Positions 31,701 through 44,980 of a DNA stretch of 64,000 nt are shown in pieces. The stretch lies in the NCBI GenBank assembly GCA_964034945.1, contig OZ035961.1, positions 24,500,161 through 24,564,160 of the forward strand, given 5' to 3'. Below the pieces are notes generated by a model. It had not been told where the DNA came from. It did not search any database and saw only the letters and a program-made list of their open reading frames with translations. Every line of letters starts with the position of its first letter. Within the stretch, counting starts at the first letter, position 1. The stretch is from Chrysopilus asiliformis. Lineage: Eukaryota; Arthropoda; Insecta; Diptera; Rhagionidae. The position numbers and the translations under genes were made by a program.

Positions 31701-34700
31701 ACAAAAACAAATTATTTTTTAAAACTTTTAAACAAGTAGAAAAATTATGCATCAACCACAGAAAAGTGAAGAAGGAATAAAAAAAATGTTTTTAGCAAGT
31801 GCTGTTTTATCGCAATCTATTTCTACCATATCGTACCATACAAATTAAAAGAGCAAAATTAATTAAGGGATTTTTTGAGGAGATCCAAAGAAAAAATCAC
31901 TACAAATGCTGCAATATTTGAACCCACTTGTGGTGTAAACGGTGATTAATAACATTAAACGTTTTAGCAAAACTGTAATTTAAAAATATTTACATGAAAA
32001 CTGTGCAAACAAAAAGTTTTCTTTTTATTATACGAAGTAAACAAAGTATTTATGAAAAAATTTTAACGTCATGTTTTTCCCTAATAAATAATCGCCCAAA
32101 ATTCGAAGGTTGATCTTCAGTCGCTTTTAAAAACCGGCTTCCTGTGTACAAGATTTCTCAAAAATTGCTTCAGCTACAATTATGACATTTTGTAGACATG
32201 TATGGCTTTTTTGGTAAAACTTCGTTAGCTAAAAGTGGCTAATCTCATGGATTTTTCAATGTTGCGGTTTTAATTATTTGTCAATAAAATTTAGGGTTTG
32301 TCCATAAAATATGTCACAGTTTTAGGAGGAAACATAACAAAAGCTATAATTGCCAATCTGGCAATCATTGGAGACCCGTATGGTGATATTCGTATCAAAA
32401 TTCGAACAGTTGTACCAAAATTCCACTTTGAAGTCAAACTTTCCAATAAGATTTTTTAAAATTTATTCCAATCGGATTTTGATGTATGGGAGTTTTATGT
32501 AGAATCATATCCTAAATAACTTTTGTTCTTGGACTTTTTTGATAAGATGCACCGTTTTCGAGATATTCGCAAAAATCGGTTTCGTTCGTATGGGGGGTAC
32601 CCCCCCTAATGGTCCATTTTTGCCCATTAACGAACTTAGCCTCGCATTTTACGAAAAACGGATCTGCGCAAAATTTCAAGTCTCTAGCTCAATCCGTGCG
32701 CCCGCAATCCGCGCCACAGACGGACAGACGAACGGACAGACGCACAGACAGACGGACATGCAGAAATTAATTATTTTTATCATTCTAAACACACTGGTGT
32801 AATTCATTTTTATGTGTGATGACGGGATCTTGACGTTACAAACGGTAAGGCAAAGTTAATATACCCTTTGGTTTCACCATACGGGTATAAAAATGAAGGC
32901 CTGCAGTAGTGTGATGGTGGTATAAAATTCCATACAAAAATAGTGAAAAAACATGACGACGATGGGGAGGGGGGCGGGGGGCATACAATTAGAGTGAAGC
33001 GGAATTCCGGAATTCTTTCTGTCGTTTTGTAATAAAATATTTTATTTGATCTAAAATCATTTAAAATAACTGTTAATTACAACAATTTTATAAATGTTAA
33101 GGTGACCAATGATTTTTTGATGAAAAGGCAGTTACACTAAGCAGTGGTATTATTGTTTTTGACTCCTTAATTTGCAGATATTTTTGCAGATAAGGATTTA
33201 TTTTTATGATCCTACGAGGCTAAAAAAGGTAGAAAAATGGCTTGCTGGAGTTTATTAAAACACACGCAGGAATAAACACTTTAAAAAACAAAACTCCGTA
33301 AGAAATCGGTTTGGTCACCTTATAAATGCAGTTAACAAAAACGAAATAGAAATTTATAACTGAATAATTTGTTATTAGTTAATTTCACGAAATTGATACT
33401 TTTTGAAACCATCCAAACATGCAAAAAACGAAATATTAGTAAAGAAAACTAAAACAACGCTTGTTATTAAATTTTATCACTGGATCAAAAGAGTCAACAT
33501 GCCATGCAAAAAAAAAACTTGTGTTAGTTTGAATAATCAGGTGCCCAAAATTCAAAATCAAAATTTATGAAAAATGTTAAAATCACAACAAAAAATATTA
33601 TTTTGTTCTCGACAATTAAATTTAAGTGCTATACCTGATCAGTCTGTTCGGATTACCCATTGCTGTGACGTCACTCGGACCACTGAGAGAAAGATTCAAT
33701 TTTTTTATACATGAGAAAATTATTCGAACAGTAATTCGTTTTTTTTCTTCTGTTTAACTTTAAGAAAAAAATTTAAGACTAATAGAAAATCAACGAAAAA
33801 AAGTTTAAAATAGTCGACAAAATACAAAAGTGCGACAATAAAAAAAAGAATGAGTTTCAAAAAAATGATTGAAATAAAAAATATTTACAAAAACGATATC
33901 TTTTGGACGATACAATTTACAAAAATCAAAATGAAAAACGTCCAACAAAATACTCTTCGTCTTCAAATAAATCTTCAGATCGGAGCAGTAGAGGAACTTC
34001 ATACTTTCTTATCACTGGTGGACTATCTTCAACTTGACCGTTCGACTCCTCGGCCAATCGCAGCGCCAACTCATGATCGCGTCGCTCCTGTTCCAGCTGC
34101 TGTCGATATTTTGCGTCCTCCTGAGCTTCCTTTTCTAGCTGCGCCTGGAGAGCAAGGGCCGCCCTACGATCCTGCTCCTCTTGTCGTTTGCGTTCGGCTT
34201 CCTCTGCTTTGCGTCTGGCTTCCATTTCGGCTTTTAGTCTTCTCGTTTCCTCCTCTTCGCGTCGACGTTGTTCCTCCTGTTCCTTGGCTTTTCGTTCTGC
34301 CTCCAATTCCAATTGAACCTTTCGGAGTCGTTCTTGTTCTTCGGCTTGTCGTTGTTCCTAATGATTTTTTTTTTCATCAAATTTTTTTTGAAGAAAAAAC
34401 GACTTAAATAATTACCTGCAACTTAGAATTTAGTGAAACTGTTAATTTATTTAAATTCGCCATAATATCAGCACACATCATATCAATTTCTTTGGCCGAA
34501 ATATTTCTATTGTCTTTGATTTTCCTTGTCGCTGAATCGATTTGATTTTCAATGTTGCGAACCTCCTTCACCATACTTTCCTTACTATGTTTGACGAGAT
34601 TTGCAATCTCAATAGTTTTTACGACATTGTTTTTCATATTTTTGATTTTTGCGATACCCAGAAAACGTGGTCGATGCTGTTTTCTAGCCAAGTGGCCGCG

Positions 34701-37700
34701 CACTACTTTTTGAATAATCAGCACGCACTTATTGCGATATTTAATGCGATTCTTAACTGAAAGAAAATATTTTTTTAACCGAAAGAAAATAATAATTTCG
34801 AAAAATCTTACTCTTAATCACGCAAATCGCTCCGAATGCAGACTTTATCCACCTTGACCGAACTAACCACTTCTTAACATTCGCTACGATCGCCTTTAAA
34901 TTTTCCGGATCGGATTTCATAATCCGATCGAATTCAACGAATTTTCCTGGCCGGAAGAAAACCCTCGTGATGCCGAACTTAAAGTCCTTCGTGTTTAGTT
35001 TGAGCGATTGAAGCATTGCTTCGCAGAATGTACGCGCTTGAAGTTTGGCAAGATCTGGTGGCAAATACGATTTGTACATGTTGAAGAGATCACTAAAAGG
35101 TACACGGGACGGATATCCGTGCTCCATAAGTTCTAAAACGGATGTAGTTCCAGAGCACTTCAACTGTGCCAAACTGAGCCCACCCTCAAAGTCCTTGTCG
35201 ATCATTTTGCTATTTGGCTTGATGCAGCGTATAAAATTGGTCCCCTGGAAAACAGCAAAAAAAAAAAGGATTTTTTTTGATAAAAATTTGAACAATCACT
35301 CAAATTCTCTCACATTCTTCTCTAATTTTTCCATCAATGCACTCAATTGAGATTTGAATTTCGAACCAACTGATATAAAGTTTAGTTTTCCCCTTGAAAC
35401 AGTGCTACCAGAGGCAAAGAGAGATTTGAGTAGGGGATTTGCAGATTCTTGAACCAGTCCTTCGAGTGATGCATGCAAAGCGTCGTTGTTCTTCTCAATA
35501 AATTGGCTCTAATTTCAAAAGAAATAAAAATATCAAATAAAAAGATTCTTTATTAAAACGTCATTGACATACCGTATTATAGCAAACTGCTCCAGCGAAA
35601 TGCCGTACGAGAAATCCATCCTCGTCCCTCAGGGTTCGATGAACTTTAAGCCTTGATGAGCGAGGGAGTGCCAGGCGAAAGTGTCCTTGCCAATTCGTAT
35701 GAACTTCAGTGGTGAAGTGCATCGTCGATGGTTTCGGCAGTTTCGACTCTTCATCCAGTAGGGTGAAAATTCCATTCGATTTCGATTCAATGAGTTCTGT
35801 AATGATATTTATAGTCACACAAGAACGGTTTAATTGTTAGGATCTTTCAATTGGAATGACACATTTTGACAATAGAGTTTCTCCTAAACGGATCAACAAA
35901 TTTCACCCATATTTGATATTTGAGTCAGTCAATATATACCATTTAAAAATTGGACAGTACACGCTTCAACAACTAATTCAAATTTTTTATTAAAGTTTGC
36001 GTTCTTTACTAACTCCATTTTTCGGTCGTTAACCGTCCCACTAGACAAATAATTGAACGTCTTTTGCAAAGATTCAAAGCAAAATTGTCGCATTTAGTCA
36101 AGTGGCCAACTCGAACCCGTTCAAAATTGACTGTTTGGTGCAGATTTCATGCCCGAATTGTAATTGGGACGTATATATAAAGTATTATGCGTACTTTACT
36201 CACCAAAAATGCGCCGCAGGCAAAACATTCAGAAAAAAAGTCCCCACTATTGGAAATTATTCAATAAAATACACCGTAAGCGAATTTTTTTTAAAAGAAA
36301 AATGTACTAAAGGCAATTATTTCTAAAAAAAAATTGCGCCGCGGGTGAAAATTTCTGGATTTTGGAGCCTATTTTTTAGTGATTAAGACATTAAATTGAA
36401 AATTCCAGGACCAACGCTTGATTTCTGGAACGCTGGGACGTATATGGTGCATGGTGACCCTATATTACTACGCTATGTTCTATAAATCACTTTGAGATTC
36501 TAATAATTAAAATAATTCCCAACTTTTTTGCTTTGTCAATTTATAGTTACTGCTGCAGCATTTTTTTTTTGCTCTCAGTATCCATCTTTCAATTTCTCAC
36601 TGATTTTTTTCAAATTTAACTCCCTTTCAATTGATTTTTTTTTTACCTTTTTCATAAAAACTCAACCGATTACTGAATAACAAACAAATATCATAATACG
36701 ACAGTGAGTGAGGAAACTATACCGAATGTACTCAATGTTAGTGCTATTTTGCTACCCCATGGCTAGACAAGACTTTAACTACAAACTTTTTCAACATGTG
36801 GACTAGAGTTTAAAGAAATTTTTGAGATGTAGAAATCTCGCCAGACATAGTTTATACGGTAGAAAACTTTCGCCTAAATGATCTCGCATAGAATGATAGA
36901 TGATAGAGTAGTAACAATGGATATTTACATGTCGCTAGCGATATTTTTCTCAAACTTTTGTCTATTTTCTCTACCGTGTACATAGGTCTTAAAGGATCAA
37001 CTTTTAAATTCTCCGGTTTATGAAAAAAAAAACCAAAATCGTTATCACTCTCATTCCAATAATCCTTTCCACAATAATATGTAAATGTAATTTGTTGAGG
37101 CAAAAAATACACTCCAATCCTCATCATTTCTTTACCAATTATATCCTGATTATCAGTGAATCGAATTTCTGGTACATTTAATCCCTCACGCCGGTACAGC
37201 TCCTGCTCATTTTTCAAAATATTATCATTGAAGAATTTCTGTAGTTTCTCATTACAGTAATTGATGCAGAACTGTTCGAATGAGTTGACCGTGAAATATT
37301 CGAAACCAGCGATATCCAACACGCCAATGTAATAGCGGGACGCTTGAAATGGAATATTCTGATTGATGAGGGCAACAATTCGATCGAACAATCGACTGTA
37401 AATTGCTTTAGCCAATGCGTCGCGGGCATTGTTGGCCTCGTAGATCTTTAAAGGAACCCTAAAAATAAAACAATATCATTAGGGTGAGCTTCTTATTTGA
37501 TTGCTTCAATAGCATACATGATAACAGTGCCCTTGATACCACCGCCCTTGCTCTGCATAACCCTCGACACCAGAGCCTGCCTCAATTCGAACGCATCAGC
37601 ACCCAACAGTTTAGCCGTCATTGCCAGTGTCTTCTCCGACGATTGGGAGACTTGGCAGCCCCCACGAACATCGTCATGGATTTCTTCGAATGCGATATTT

Positions 37701-40700
37701 CCCAAATGTAGAACAGCTGCCACCAATGCGTAGATACCTAATTTTTGGTCATCACTCAGTCCGAGACGTGACAACGCCTTGTCCAAACATTGAAAGTCCT
37801 CATAATCGTCTAAAATTGGATCCTTAAGTGGACCCCTGGCCTGGTAGGCCTTCGATTTTTGGCTGGAGGGGACATTTTTATCCGTTTTCGAATTCAAAAA
37901 GTATTGCGTGCAACCAGCTAAATACTAAAAGAGAAAATTAACTGAAATTATTTGGGGCAGAAACAGTTTAATAAAATGTTTTTCAATACAAATTGGAATG
38001 TCCTTAATCAATTTAAATAAACCACCACCTATAAAATCAAGGGTAAACCAATAAGTAATTAATTTTCTACGTTTTGTTAAGTTAATTGAGGATTGAATTT
38101 AGATCACAAAATACTGTATTTAATGTTTAACTGAATATCAATAAAAAAAAATGATAGAAAGGTGGACATAATCAACAAAAACGATGAATAAATTACTTAC
38201 TCTGTAGTCATCAGGTTTACCAAGGCCAAGTTTGTCTCTAATTTGTTGTGAAGCACCGGCCAATAGCATATAGAATACATGATAATTCCTTTCTTCGGCA
38301 CTCTGTGTACAAATTCGACTCTTCTCTAGCAGATAATGCGATATATAGCCACCAACGACATGACATTTGGAATCATAGTGCACCTCAATGAATTTACCAA
38401 AACGTGAACTATTATTGTTGCGTGTCGTTTTGGCGTTACCGAACGCTTCCAATATTGGATTAGCTGGAAATCACAGAAAAGGAAGAAAAGAAATATTCAT
38501 ATTAATATGTAATCATGGTAAAATCAATTAAGATAACATATTATTGAAAGTTAAGCTTTTTTCCCCTATTTTTCTTTTGTCGGTAATTTCGTTTCATTTT
38601 CCTGTGAAGCGAATTATTTCAAAGCCATCATTTTACTCACCGTCTAATATCTTTTGCTCAATTGGCCCGGCACTTTCGACCGAGTGACAGAGGTACTTGA
38701 GTAGATACTTTGTTGATTCTGTTTTTCCAGCACCTGATTCCCCGGAAACAATTATCGATTGCGAAACTTTCAACACTCGCATATCTCTGATCGCCTTATC
38801 AGCTATGGAAATTACAAAGAAAAAAAAAGAAATCCATTTGATCACATCGTGCGGAAAAATTCAACAAAAATCATAACAGAATGGGAACAACAATCAAACT
38901 TTTTATAATAACTTGAAATATATTGCCCTGTGTATAAATTCAAGATAATGATTTGGTTCTAAAAATTTACAACATGCCAAGAAAAATTTCGATAGACATA
39001 TTAGAAATTCCTATCATGCCGAAATGACACAAAATATCACTTACCAATAGCGAAAACATGCGGAGGTAATTCGCCCAATGATCTTCCATGATATTTTTTA
39101 ATTGTTGTCGGCGAGTACAGATCTCTGATTTCTCGATATGGATTCACAGCAATTAGAATGTTTGCTACGTATGTCTGTAATTAAATCAAGAGTGAATTTT
39201 AGTTTTTCGAAAATTTATCAATCGAACGAATTTCCCATACATAAATTTTATCCTTGTAGTATCTGGTTCGCAAGTTGTCGAGGAGTGTGGCCTCATTCAA
39301 AAACATCAATTCACCTGAAATTATGTTGAAAGTTTTTTATTTCATTAAAAAAAAACACAAAAAAAAATATCTGATGTGAAAAGTACATAACTTTCTTATA
39401 CAAAATCTACGTCTCCACTCAATTTACACTATAACCCTACAATTAAAATATTAGTTCACAAAAAACATCAATTTTTTCACAAAATCTAAAATATCTCGAT
39501 AACGGTAAACTACATCATATAACGGTAAAATACATCATATATGAAATAGAGGAAGCCCAATTTTATTTAATTGCTCTCATAAAGGGAACCACAGAAAACC
39601 GTTAGTTTTCGAGATAATGGAAAAAAAACCAACTGATTTTTAAAAAAAACTATATATCTCGATACCGGTTTGAAATATCGAATTTTAGTAAAAGGAGTGA
39701 AGGAGATGTAACTGGCTTCAATTTTTGTCACACACAAGACTACTGAAAAACCATTTTGGACACTTCCGGTTAATGGATTCTCACCAAAAGTTGACAGGAT
39801 CGTCCCATTCTAGGACCCACAAAAATGAATTACACCAGTTTGTTTAGAATGATAAAAAATTGAATTTTTCATGTCCGTCCGTCTGTGGCGCGGATTGTGT
39901 TCGTACGGATTGAGCTACACGGAGATAGAAATTATGATTCCCCCAATCATAAAATGCAGCCAGCATAATTATGTTTGGGGGATTCTTATTACAATTATGG
40001 TTGGCTGAAATTTCCCCTAGAGGAAATTTTTTCCATTACATTTATGTTTGCCGACACTGTGATTCCAACCACATTATGCTTAAAATTGACAGGAGAAATC
40101 ATGATATTTTGATTACAATATGTTTAGCTGTACAACAATCTTTTCAAATTCACCAACCATATTATGTTTGGGGCAACCAAAATATGTTTGGATTCCCAAT
40201 TTTTTTTTGTCGTTTCTCTAATCATAATATGTTTGGGGTGAACATAATCATAATTCATAATTATAATTATGATTAATCTAAACAAATATTGCTTATATTA
40301 ATCATAATTCCTGAAATAAAAAAAATTGAGGTTTTTACATCCGAAAAATGCCTTCCAGCAAGTCACGTATGTCTGCTATCCCGCTGGAGGCCTGTTTCTA
40401 ACAGGATTCATGGACTTGAGATTTTTCAACTAGACTTGAGTATTTATACTTCCAAGTAGCAAACTTCATGCGAATTATGTGTGAAGGAAAAAAATTGAAC
40501 ATAATATGTTTCATTTAACAAAGATATGATCTGAGGGATCATATGCTTAATTCGGACGCTTCCAGATTTTCCCTTTTATTGTGTTAATCAATCATAATTA
40601 TGTTGAGACGCGGAATTTACAACAATATGTTGACATGCAAACACATTTTCATTCATCCCAATCAAATAGTGTTTAGATATTATTGTCCTCCCAATTACAT

Positions 40701-43700
40701 TATAATTTTCCAAAATTTCCCTCGTCGGGGAACATAATTATGATTGGAAAACTAAACATAATACTAATTGGAAGTCATCGTCTGATAACATTTTGATTCG
40801 TCTGATTATATTTTGATTCCCCCAATAATTCTTATAGTACTCCCAATGATATTCAACCATATTTTTTTTCTCCGTGATAGAGACTGGAAATTTTACGCAG
40901 ATTCGTTTTTCGTATAATGCATGGAAATGGCTGGAATACAAGCATGGAAATGGCTTGAATACAATAACTAAGGCATTTACCAGGAAAATTTGCATGGTGG
41001 TATGTACTGTCGTAACTGTAGAGTCATTATTTTAAAGTTAAAATTTCAAGTTTCTTTAAATAGAGTTGAATGTTGTCACATAGGTATTATATCGGGTCTT
41101 TCAACAAGGACATAACAATTTTGTATTTAAATAAAACACAGAATAATTGAGATGTCGGGCTGAAATTTATTCCAGGTATAGTGGACATGTTACATTTAAG
41201 TATGAAATTCGATGTCGTTCATATGGCCACCGCGAGCACGTTTGCTGATTGATTCTTTGGAGCCAATTTTCCACCACTCCCACACATATCGGCTGGAACG
41301 TTGGCAATTTCGCGTTCGATATTGTTCCTGAGCTCCTCTAACGTTGTTGGCTTGTTGGCATAAACCAACGACTTAACATAACCCCATAAAAAGAAATCCA
41401 ACGGCGTTAAATCGCAGGAGCGAGGTGGCCATTCGACCGGACCATTTCTCGAGATTACAGGATTACCGAACTTCTCCTTCAATAGATCAATTGTATGACC
41501 ACAGCTGTGTGACATGTAAACCTAAAAAAACCTTAAAAATAAAAAAATGTGAACCTTGACTGACGTTTTAGCATTGCCAGATCATAAAAAAAAGTTTTAG
41601 GGTGCGTTTTTTATTAAAATACAAAATTGTTATGTCCTTGTTGAAAGACCCTTTACTTTTTGAATGCAAGAACATTGTTACTTAATTTTATCTTGAAAAA
41701 TTTTTGCCACTAAGACTGTTTTATTAAACAAAATGTGCACCATAAAAAAGAATCCAGTAATTCGTAGATCCCATGGTTCGAATTAGTTCCGGTTTTTATT
41801 GATTCAAATCACCGAATCTCTACTACTGTATATTGAAAAATTCACGGTGAAACCTCTGGTTGAAAAAGTTTCAATTTTGAATTACTTTTGAGCCAAAAAA
41901 TTTTAAAGGGACAAAACATGGGCGTACCTATAACTAAAAAAAATTCACCTGCGGCGCCTTTTTCGGAAATGTTTATTCTACGGTGCAAAAGCTATAGGTA
42001 GATTTGTAGAAAATTTGCTTGCGACGAAACTTTTGTCGCAATAATGAAAAAAAAGGTGAAACATTCCTCAAAATTTCCAGACACAATTAATTTTTATTAT
42101 TTTATTTTAGTAAAGAAAAAGGGCGCCAGATACAGCCGCTACTTTGTATTCGCATAACTCTGAGTGTAATTAATTGAAAAATTGTAAACATATACAATCG
42201 TCATTTACTGGAAAAAAAAACCTGCAACCCAAAATGTCGTAAAAACAATTCAGTCTACGAGTAGTTAGCATACGAGCATTGCTAATGCATATGATTATTC
42301 CACGGGGAAAAAAACTGAGAATTGCATAACTATCTTTTTTTTCCGTAGATGTTACTCTACTTTCGTCTCGTTACGGGATTTTGATTATTGTTTTATTGTG
42401 TTTCTGTCGTCGAATTTACCAACTCTAGAAGAGATGGCGAAAGAAAAACAAAACATAAGATCATACGCGTTTGATATTGCGAGTGAGCATAAATGCAAAA
42501 AAGGTAAAAGGTAGTTTAAGGTAAAGAGAATGTATGGCATAAATAGGTAGATATACTAGCACATATTTATATATGATGAATAAATCAGGTAAGTTACAGG
42601 TGGGCTTAACTTCTTCGCAGATGGCTGGGCATGTCATGAAGTGCTAAGAACATTTCCTGAATACGAAATTATACAGGAACCCAACTCTTATCGCAATGTA
42701 ATGCAAAACAAAAAGGTGAGTGAAAGAAAATCGAATATTTTTATATTTCTAGGAAAAACACAAGAAAACAATGAGAAAGTTTAGCAATTTATTAATAGGA
42801 GTTTATGAAAAATTTATTCTTTCTCTTCGTTTGATTAAACAATCAGAATCGATCAAACATTTGGCGGGATTGTCGCCAGGTTATACCAAGTTCAGTTACG
42901 CAATTTATGTCGTGGTCTCAAGAAAATTATTGCGAGATCTTTAAGAATCTAAAGTGAATCACAAATGGAGACACATTTTTTAATTACTTGTCCATGATTT
43001 CAGGTACGGCCTGAATGAATCCTCTTCAAGTGACAATGCGGACTTTGAATTGCGCATTGTTAGCTATATCGCACCTCAATTTACTTGAATAGAGGACGGA
43101 ATACCCTCCAGGTATAATAAGGCAAATGGGAAAAGTTTGGTATGAGTAAACGTCGCCTCGTTGTGTAGTTAAAGTGCGACTACTAAGGTAAGTCATCAAA
43201 GTTCATATCTTCTCATAATAGAAACCATCATCATTTCCCTGTGCCCCAAAACCGCTTCAGATTTACCTTCCAGTTTTGTACCTTACGGATTCTGCAATTT
43301 TCCATGGTACGAGGAAACCAAATAAGATACGAAGTAACGGAAGATTTTGCACAATAAGTGCTCTATAGGTCGATGGACTGACCAAAGTGTTATGTTAAGG
43401 CCGTGTAAGAAACAAAAACAAATACGGAAGTGCCTCACATGCGCTTCAATACTTCCATATGTGAAACAATAGATTTGTGCCAGAAGAAGCATCAACATCA
43501 GCAAAAACTGAACCTGAAACAGGAAAACAATGCGAATTGCTATCATTTGAATAAAACGAGAATGAGAACAAAAAGAAGAAAAGGGGAATATTCAAGGATT
43601 CCCAAAACATTATTATCCTCCATTACCCCTACTTGATTTTCAGTTAGCAAATTCAAACAACATCCTGCCTGTTCGATCCCTGCTTGAATCGATGGCATAT

Positions 43701-43961
43701 GCAGCGCTCCTGAATTCCTTCCATCCCTATCCCTGCTGACAATGAGTTTTAAAAGAAAATCGATATTCCATTCGACTTACAATTGTCATCATGGTCTTGT
43801 GGTCCCTCGCACGATGCAAAAATATCGTCAACGGGACAGACTCGTTTCTGGAATTTTGAATCGACTGGAATCACTTCGAATTCCCGAGCGCCGATTTCAA
43901 TAATCCTTGCCTTGATATAACCCTCGTTTGAGTCACGGGCCCAAACTATCTGCTGGTCCAT
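28708..43961 (-). CDS. jar: Myosin VI heavy chain (jaguar-type), 17 coding exons
   Basis: Exons, 5' to 3' on the minus strand: 43961-43781, 39314-39241, 39174-39045, 38802-38641, 38463-38201, 37924-37518, 37458-37136, 35796-35573, 35508-35314, 35244-34812, 34756-34416, 34357-34005, 31567-31447, 31264-31147, 31081-30975, 30877-30782, 28853-28708. All introns are GT-AG and phases agree, giving ~1,224 residues. The motor has the P-loop GESGAGKT (~149-156), switch [11 protein letters not shown] (~198) and switch [10 protein letters not shown] (~454). The converter is followed by the myosin VI-specific insert and lever. A charged helical stretch (exon 12) leads to the cargo domain ([31 protein letters not shown]). 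Myosin VI moves to actin minus ends in endocytosis and epithelial or sperm morphogenesis. Exon 15 is one base short (see finding). A splice acceptor at ~43992 implies an upstream 5' UTR exon. Confidence 0.95.
29152..29706 (+). mobile_element. Helentron/DINE-like element X2 (myosin VI intron 16)
   Basis: A full-length copy of the family. The left end has AGCTATAATTGCCAATCTGG with a GCCAATCTGGC hairpin, the centre has GGGGGGTACCCCCC and a GACA/GACG microsatellite, and the right end has TATACCCTTTGG...CCATACGGGTATA. It has no terminal inverted repeats and no real gene; the in-frame TDRRTDRR peptide is a by-product of the microsatellite. The layout recalls DINE-1/Helentron-associated elements, but the class is inferred. 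Confidence 0.7.
32332..32891 (+). mobile_element. Helentron/DINE-like element X3 (myosin VI intron 12)
   Basis: It is very similar to X2, with the same ends and a shorter microsatellite. It is inserted next to a half MITE terminus (GTTTGTCCATAAAATATGTC at 32307-32326), similar to the termini of 59681-59823. Confidence 0.7.
32892..34004. other. Myosin VI intron 12, remainder
   Basis: It contains the block (about 32985-33115) shared with the duplicated segments at 14810 and 21660. Otherwise AT-rich. A read-through of exon 12 past its donor would end at a stop near 33926 and could give a shorter isoform, but nothing supports its use. Confidence 0.4.
35797..37135. other. Myosin VI intron 7, no feature recognised
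   Basis: 1.3 kb of AT-rich sequence with scattered homopolymers. I find no alternative exon with coding similarity and no clear transposon ends. Confidence 0.4.
39797..40925 (-). mobile_element. Degraded Helentron/DINE-like copy X6, interrupted
   Basis: 39797-39918 (AAAAATGAATTACACCAG... TGTCCGTCCGTCTGTGGCGC ... GATTGAGCTA) and 40878-40925 (TAGAGACTGGAAATTTTACG) are consecutive pieces of the family, reading as in X4. They are separated by the nested element 39919-40877. Confidence 0.7.
39919..40877. mobile_element. 0.96-kb nested element with CACGGAGA ends and internal repeats
   Basis: The ends CACGGAGA and TCTCCGTG are inverted and flanked by TA, and the element splits element X6, which fixes its limits. 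The inside is dominated by recurring motifs such as CATAATATGTTTGGGG, AATTATGTTTGGGGGATTC and ATTCCCCCAATCATAA in both orientations, giving many potential stem-loops. No coding frame is recognised. Confidence 0.75.
41092..41653 (-). mobile_element. Deleted mariner-like element (myosin VI intron 1)
   Basis: The inverted ends GGGTCTTTCAACAAGGACAT and its complement are followed by AACAATTTTGTATTTAAATA and its near complement. TA flanks both sides (41090-41091 and 41654-41655). It is only 562 bp, against about 1.3 kb for a complete element. Confidence 0.9.
41219..41515 (-). pseudogene. Mariner transposase, C-terminal fragment
   Basis: It contains the C-terminal DDE block [20 protein letters not shown] with the third catalytic acid (LTPLD) and the following [14 protein letters not shown] helix. 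The N-terminal DNA-binding domain and the first two acids are deleted, so it cannot be active. It is related to, but not derived from, the 45313 copy. Confidence 0.88.
41654..43780. other. Myosin VI intron 1, upstream part, no gene recognised
   Basis: About 2.1 kb without convincing coding sequence or element ends. A plus-strand frame at 43430-43636 has no domain. Confidence 0.4.
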
Positions 43962-44707
43962 GGTTGCTCGTGCTGTTGTCCTGCAAGTGCCTGCAAGTGG
44001 AAGAGAAACAACAAAATTGAATTATTAACTCTCTGTATGCTAGTGAATAATAAACGTGATTAACATATGTCTGTTTTAAAGTCTACACAACTAAAATATA
44101 TCAACTTTATATGACATGAAATATTGACCCAAATGCATACTTGTCGCGTTGGTTAGCCCCATATTTATGCTCTGCAGTTTTTCTGGGGCTGGGAATCTAC
44201 CACGACTGGTGCAATTGTTATTTTGTTTGACAACGAGGTTATTGTCCTGATTTGATGAAAGAAGACTCATCTGCAACGTGTATTGAAATACGGAAGATAA
44301 ATTTTTGTACGGAGAAAAATCGTGTTTGGAATCATTCCTATATTTTCTAGTAGGCCAAATTTCGTCAATCTCTCATTTATCGCCAGAATAGATACTTGCA
44401 AGGTTTGCGACAATGTATAGGAAAACAAAAAAACGGAATGACTTTTTATTGAAGGTGTCAGAAATTTTATGGGAATCGTTCCAACACACACTGAGAGAAA
44501 TCCTTACATTAGGTGTAAAGATAGCATCTGTCAACTTGCTGTAGGTTAAGAGCGGAAAAAAATTATTTGGAGAAGTGAAGTTAACCTGCAATATAGCGCT
44601 TTCTTATGGAATCTCTCACAATCCTGCGTTAATCAGCGTGCGTCAAAGCAACGCGAGAGTAGACCAACTTTCTACTTTTGGTGTCGGCAGCTGTGTTGAA
44701 GTGGTTC
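43962..44707. other. Upstream of myosin VI start, probably 5' UTR intron and promoter side
   Basis: A pyrimidine-rich acceptor CACTTGCAG lies 30 bp before the myosin ATG on the minus strand, so the 5' UTR is spliced. I cannot identify the upstream exon. Short frames here look like chance. Confidence 0.4.
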
Positions 44708-44863
44708 TAACACCGCGTCTTGACTTGGGATTTTTCATCGCAGAGATTTTATGATTGACCAATCAGAGCTCGAGTTGATGACGATATCGCCGTCAACTCG
44801 AGCTCTGATTGGTCAATTATAAAATCTCTGCGATGAAAAATCCCAAGTCAAGACGCGGTGTTA
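44708..44863. mobile_element. 156-bp foldback MITE
   Basis: Two 71-base arms (TAACACCGCGTCTTGACTTG ... and complement) surround a ~14-base centre (TGACGATATCGCCG). The arms are nearly identical with one base difference. The target duplication is uncertain because the terminal TAA/TTA belongs to the palindrome. Confidence 0.85.
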
Positions 44864-44980
44864 GGCGCAAAACTTTGAATGTTTTTTTTTGAAGCAGAGT
44901 AAATTTTTGTTATCTGTTATTTTTTGTTGTTTTAAATGAAATTGTTATTGTTTTTTTTAAGAAAAAATGATTAAACCACT

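Noticed and set aside
33926..34312. Minus-strand frame rich in Glu/Arg (coiled-coil-like)
   Set aside because: It is not a separate gene: it is exon 12 of myosin VI (34005-34357) read through its donor site.
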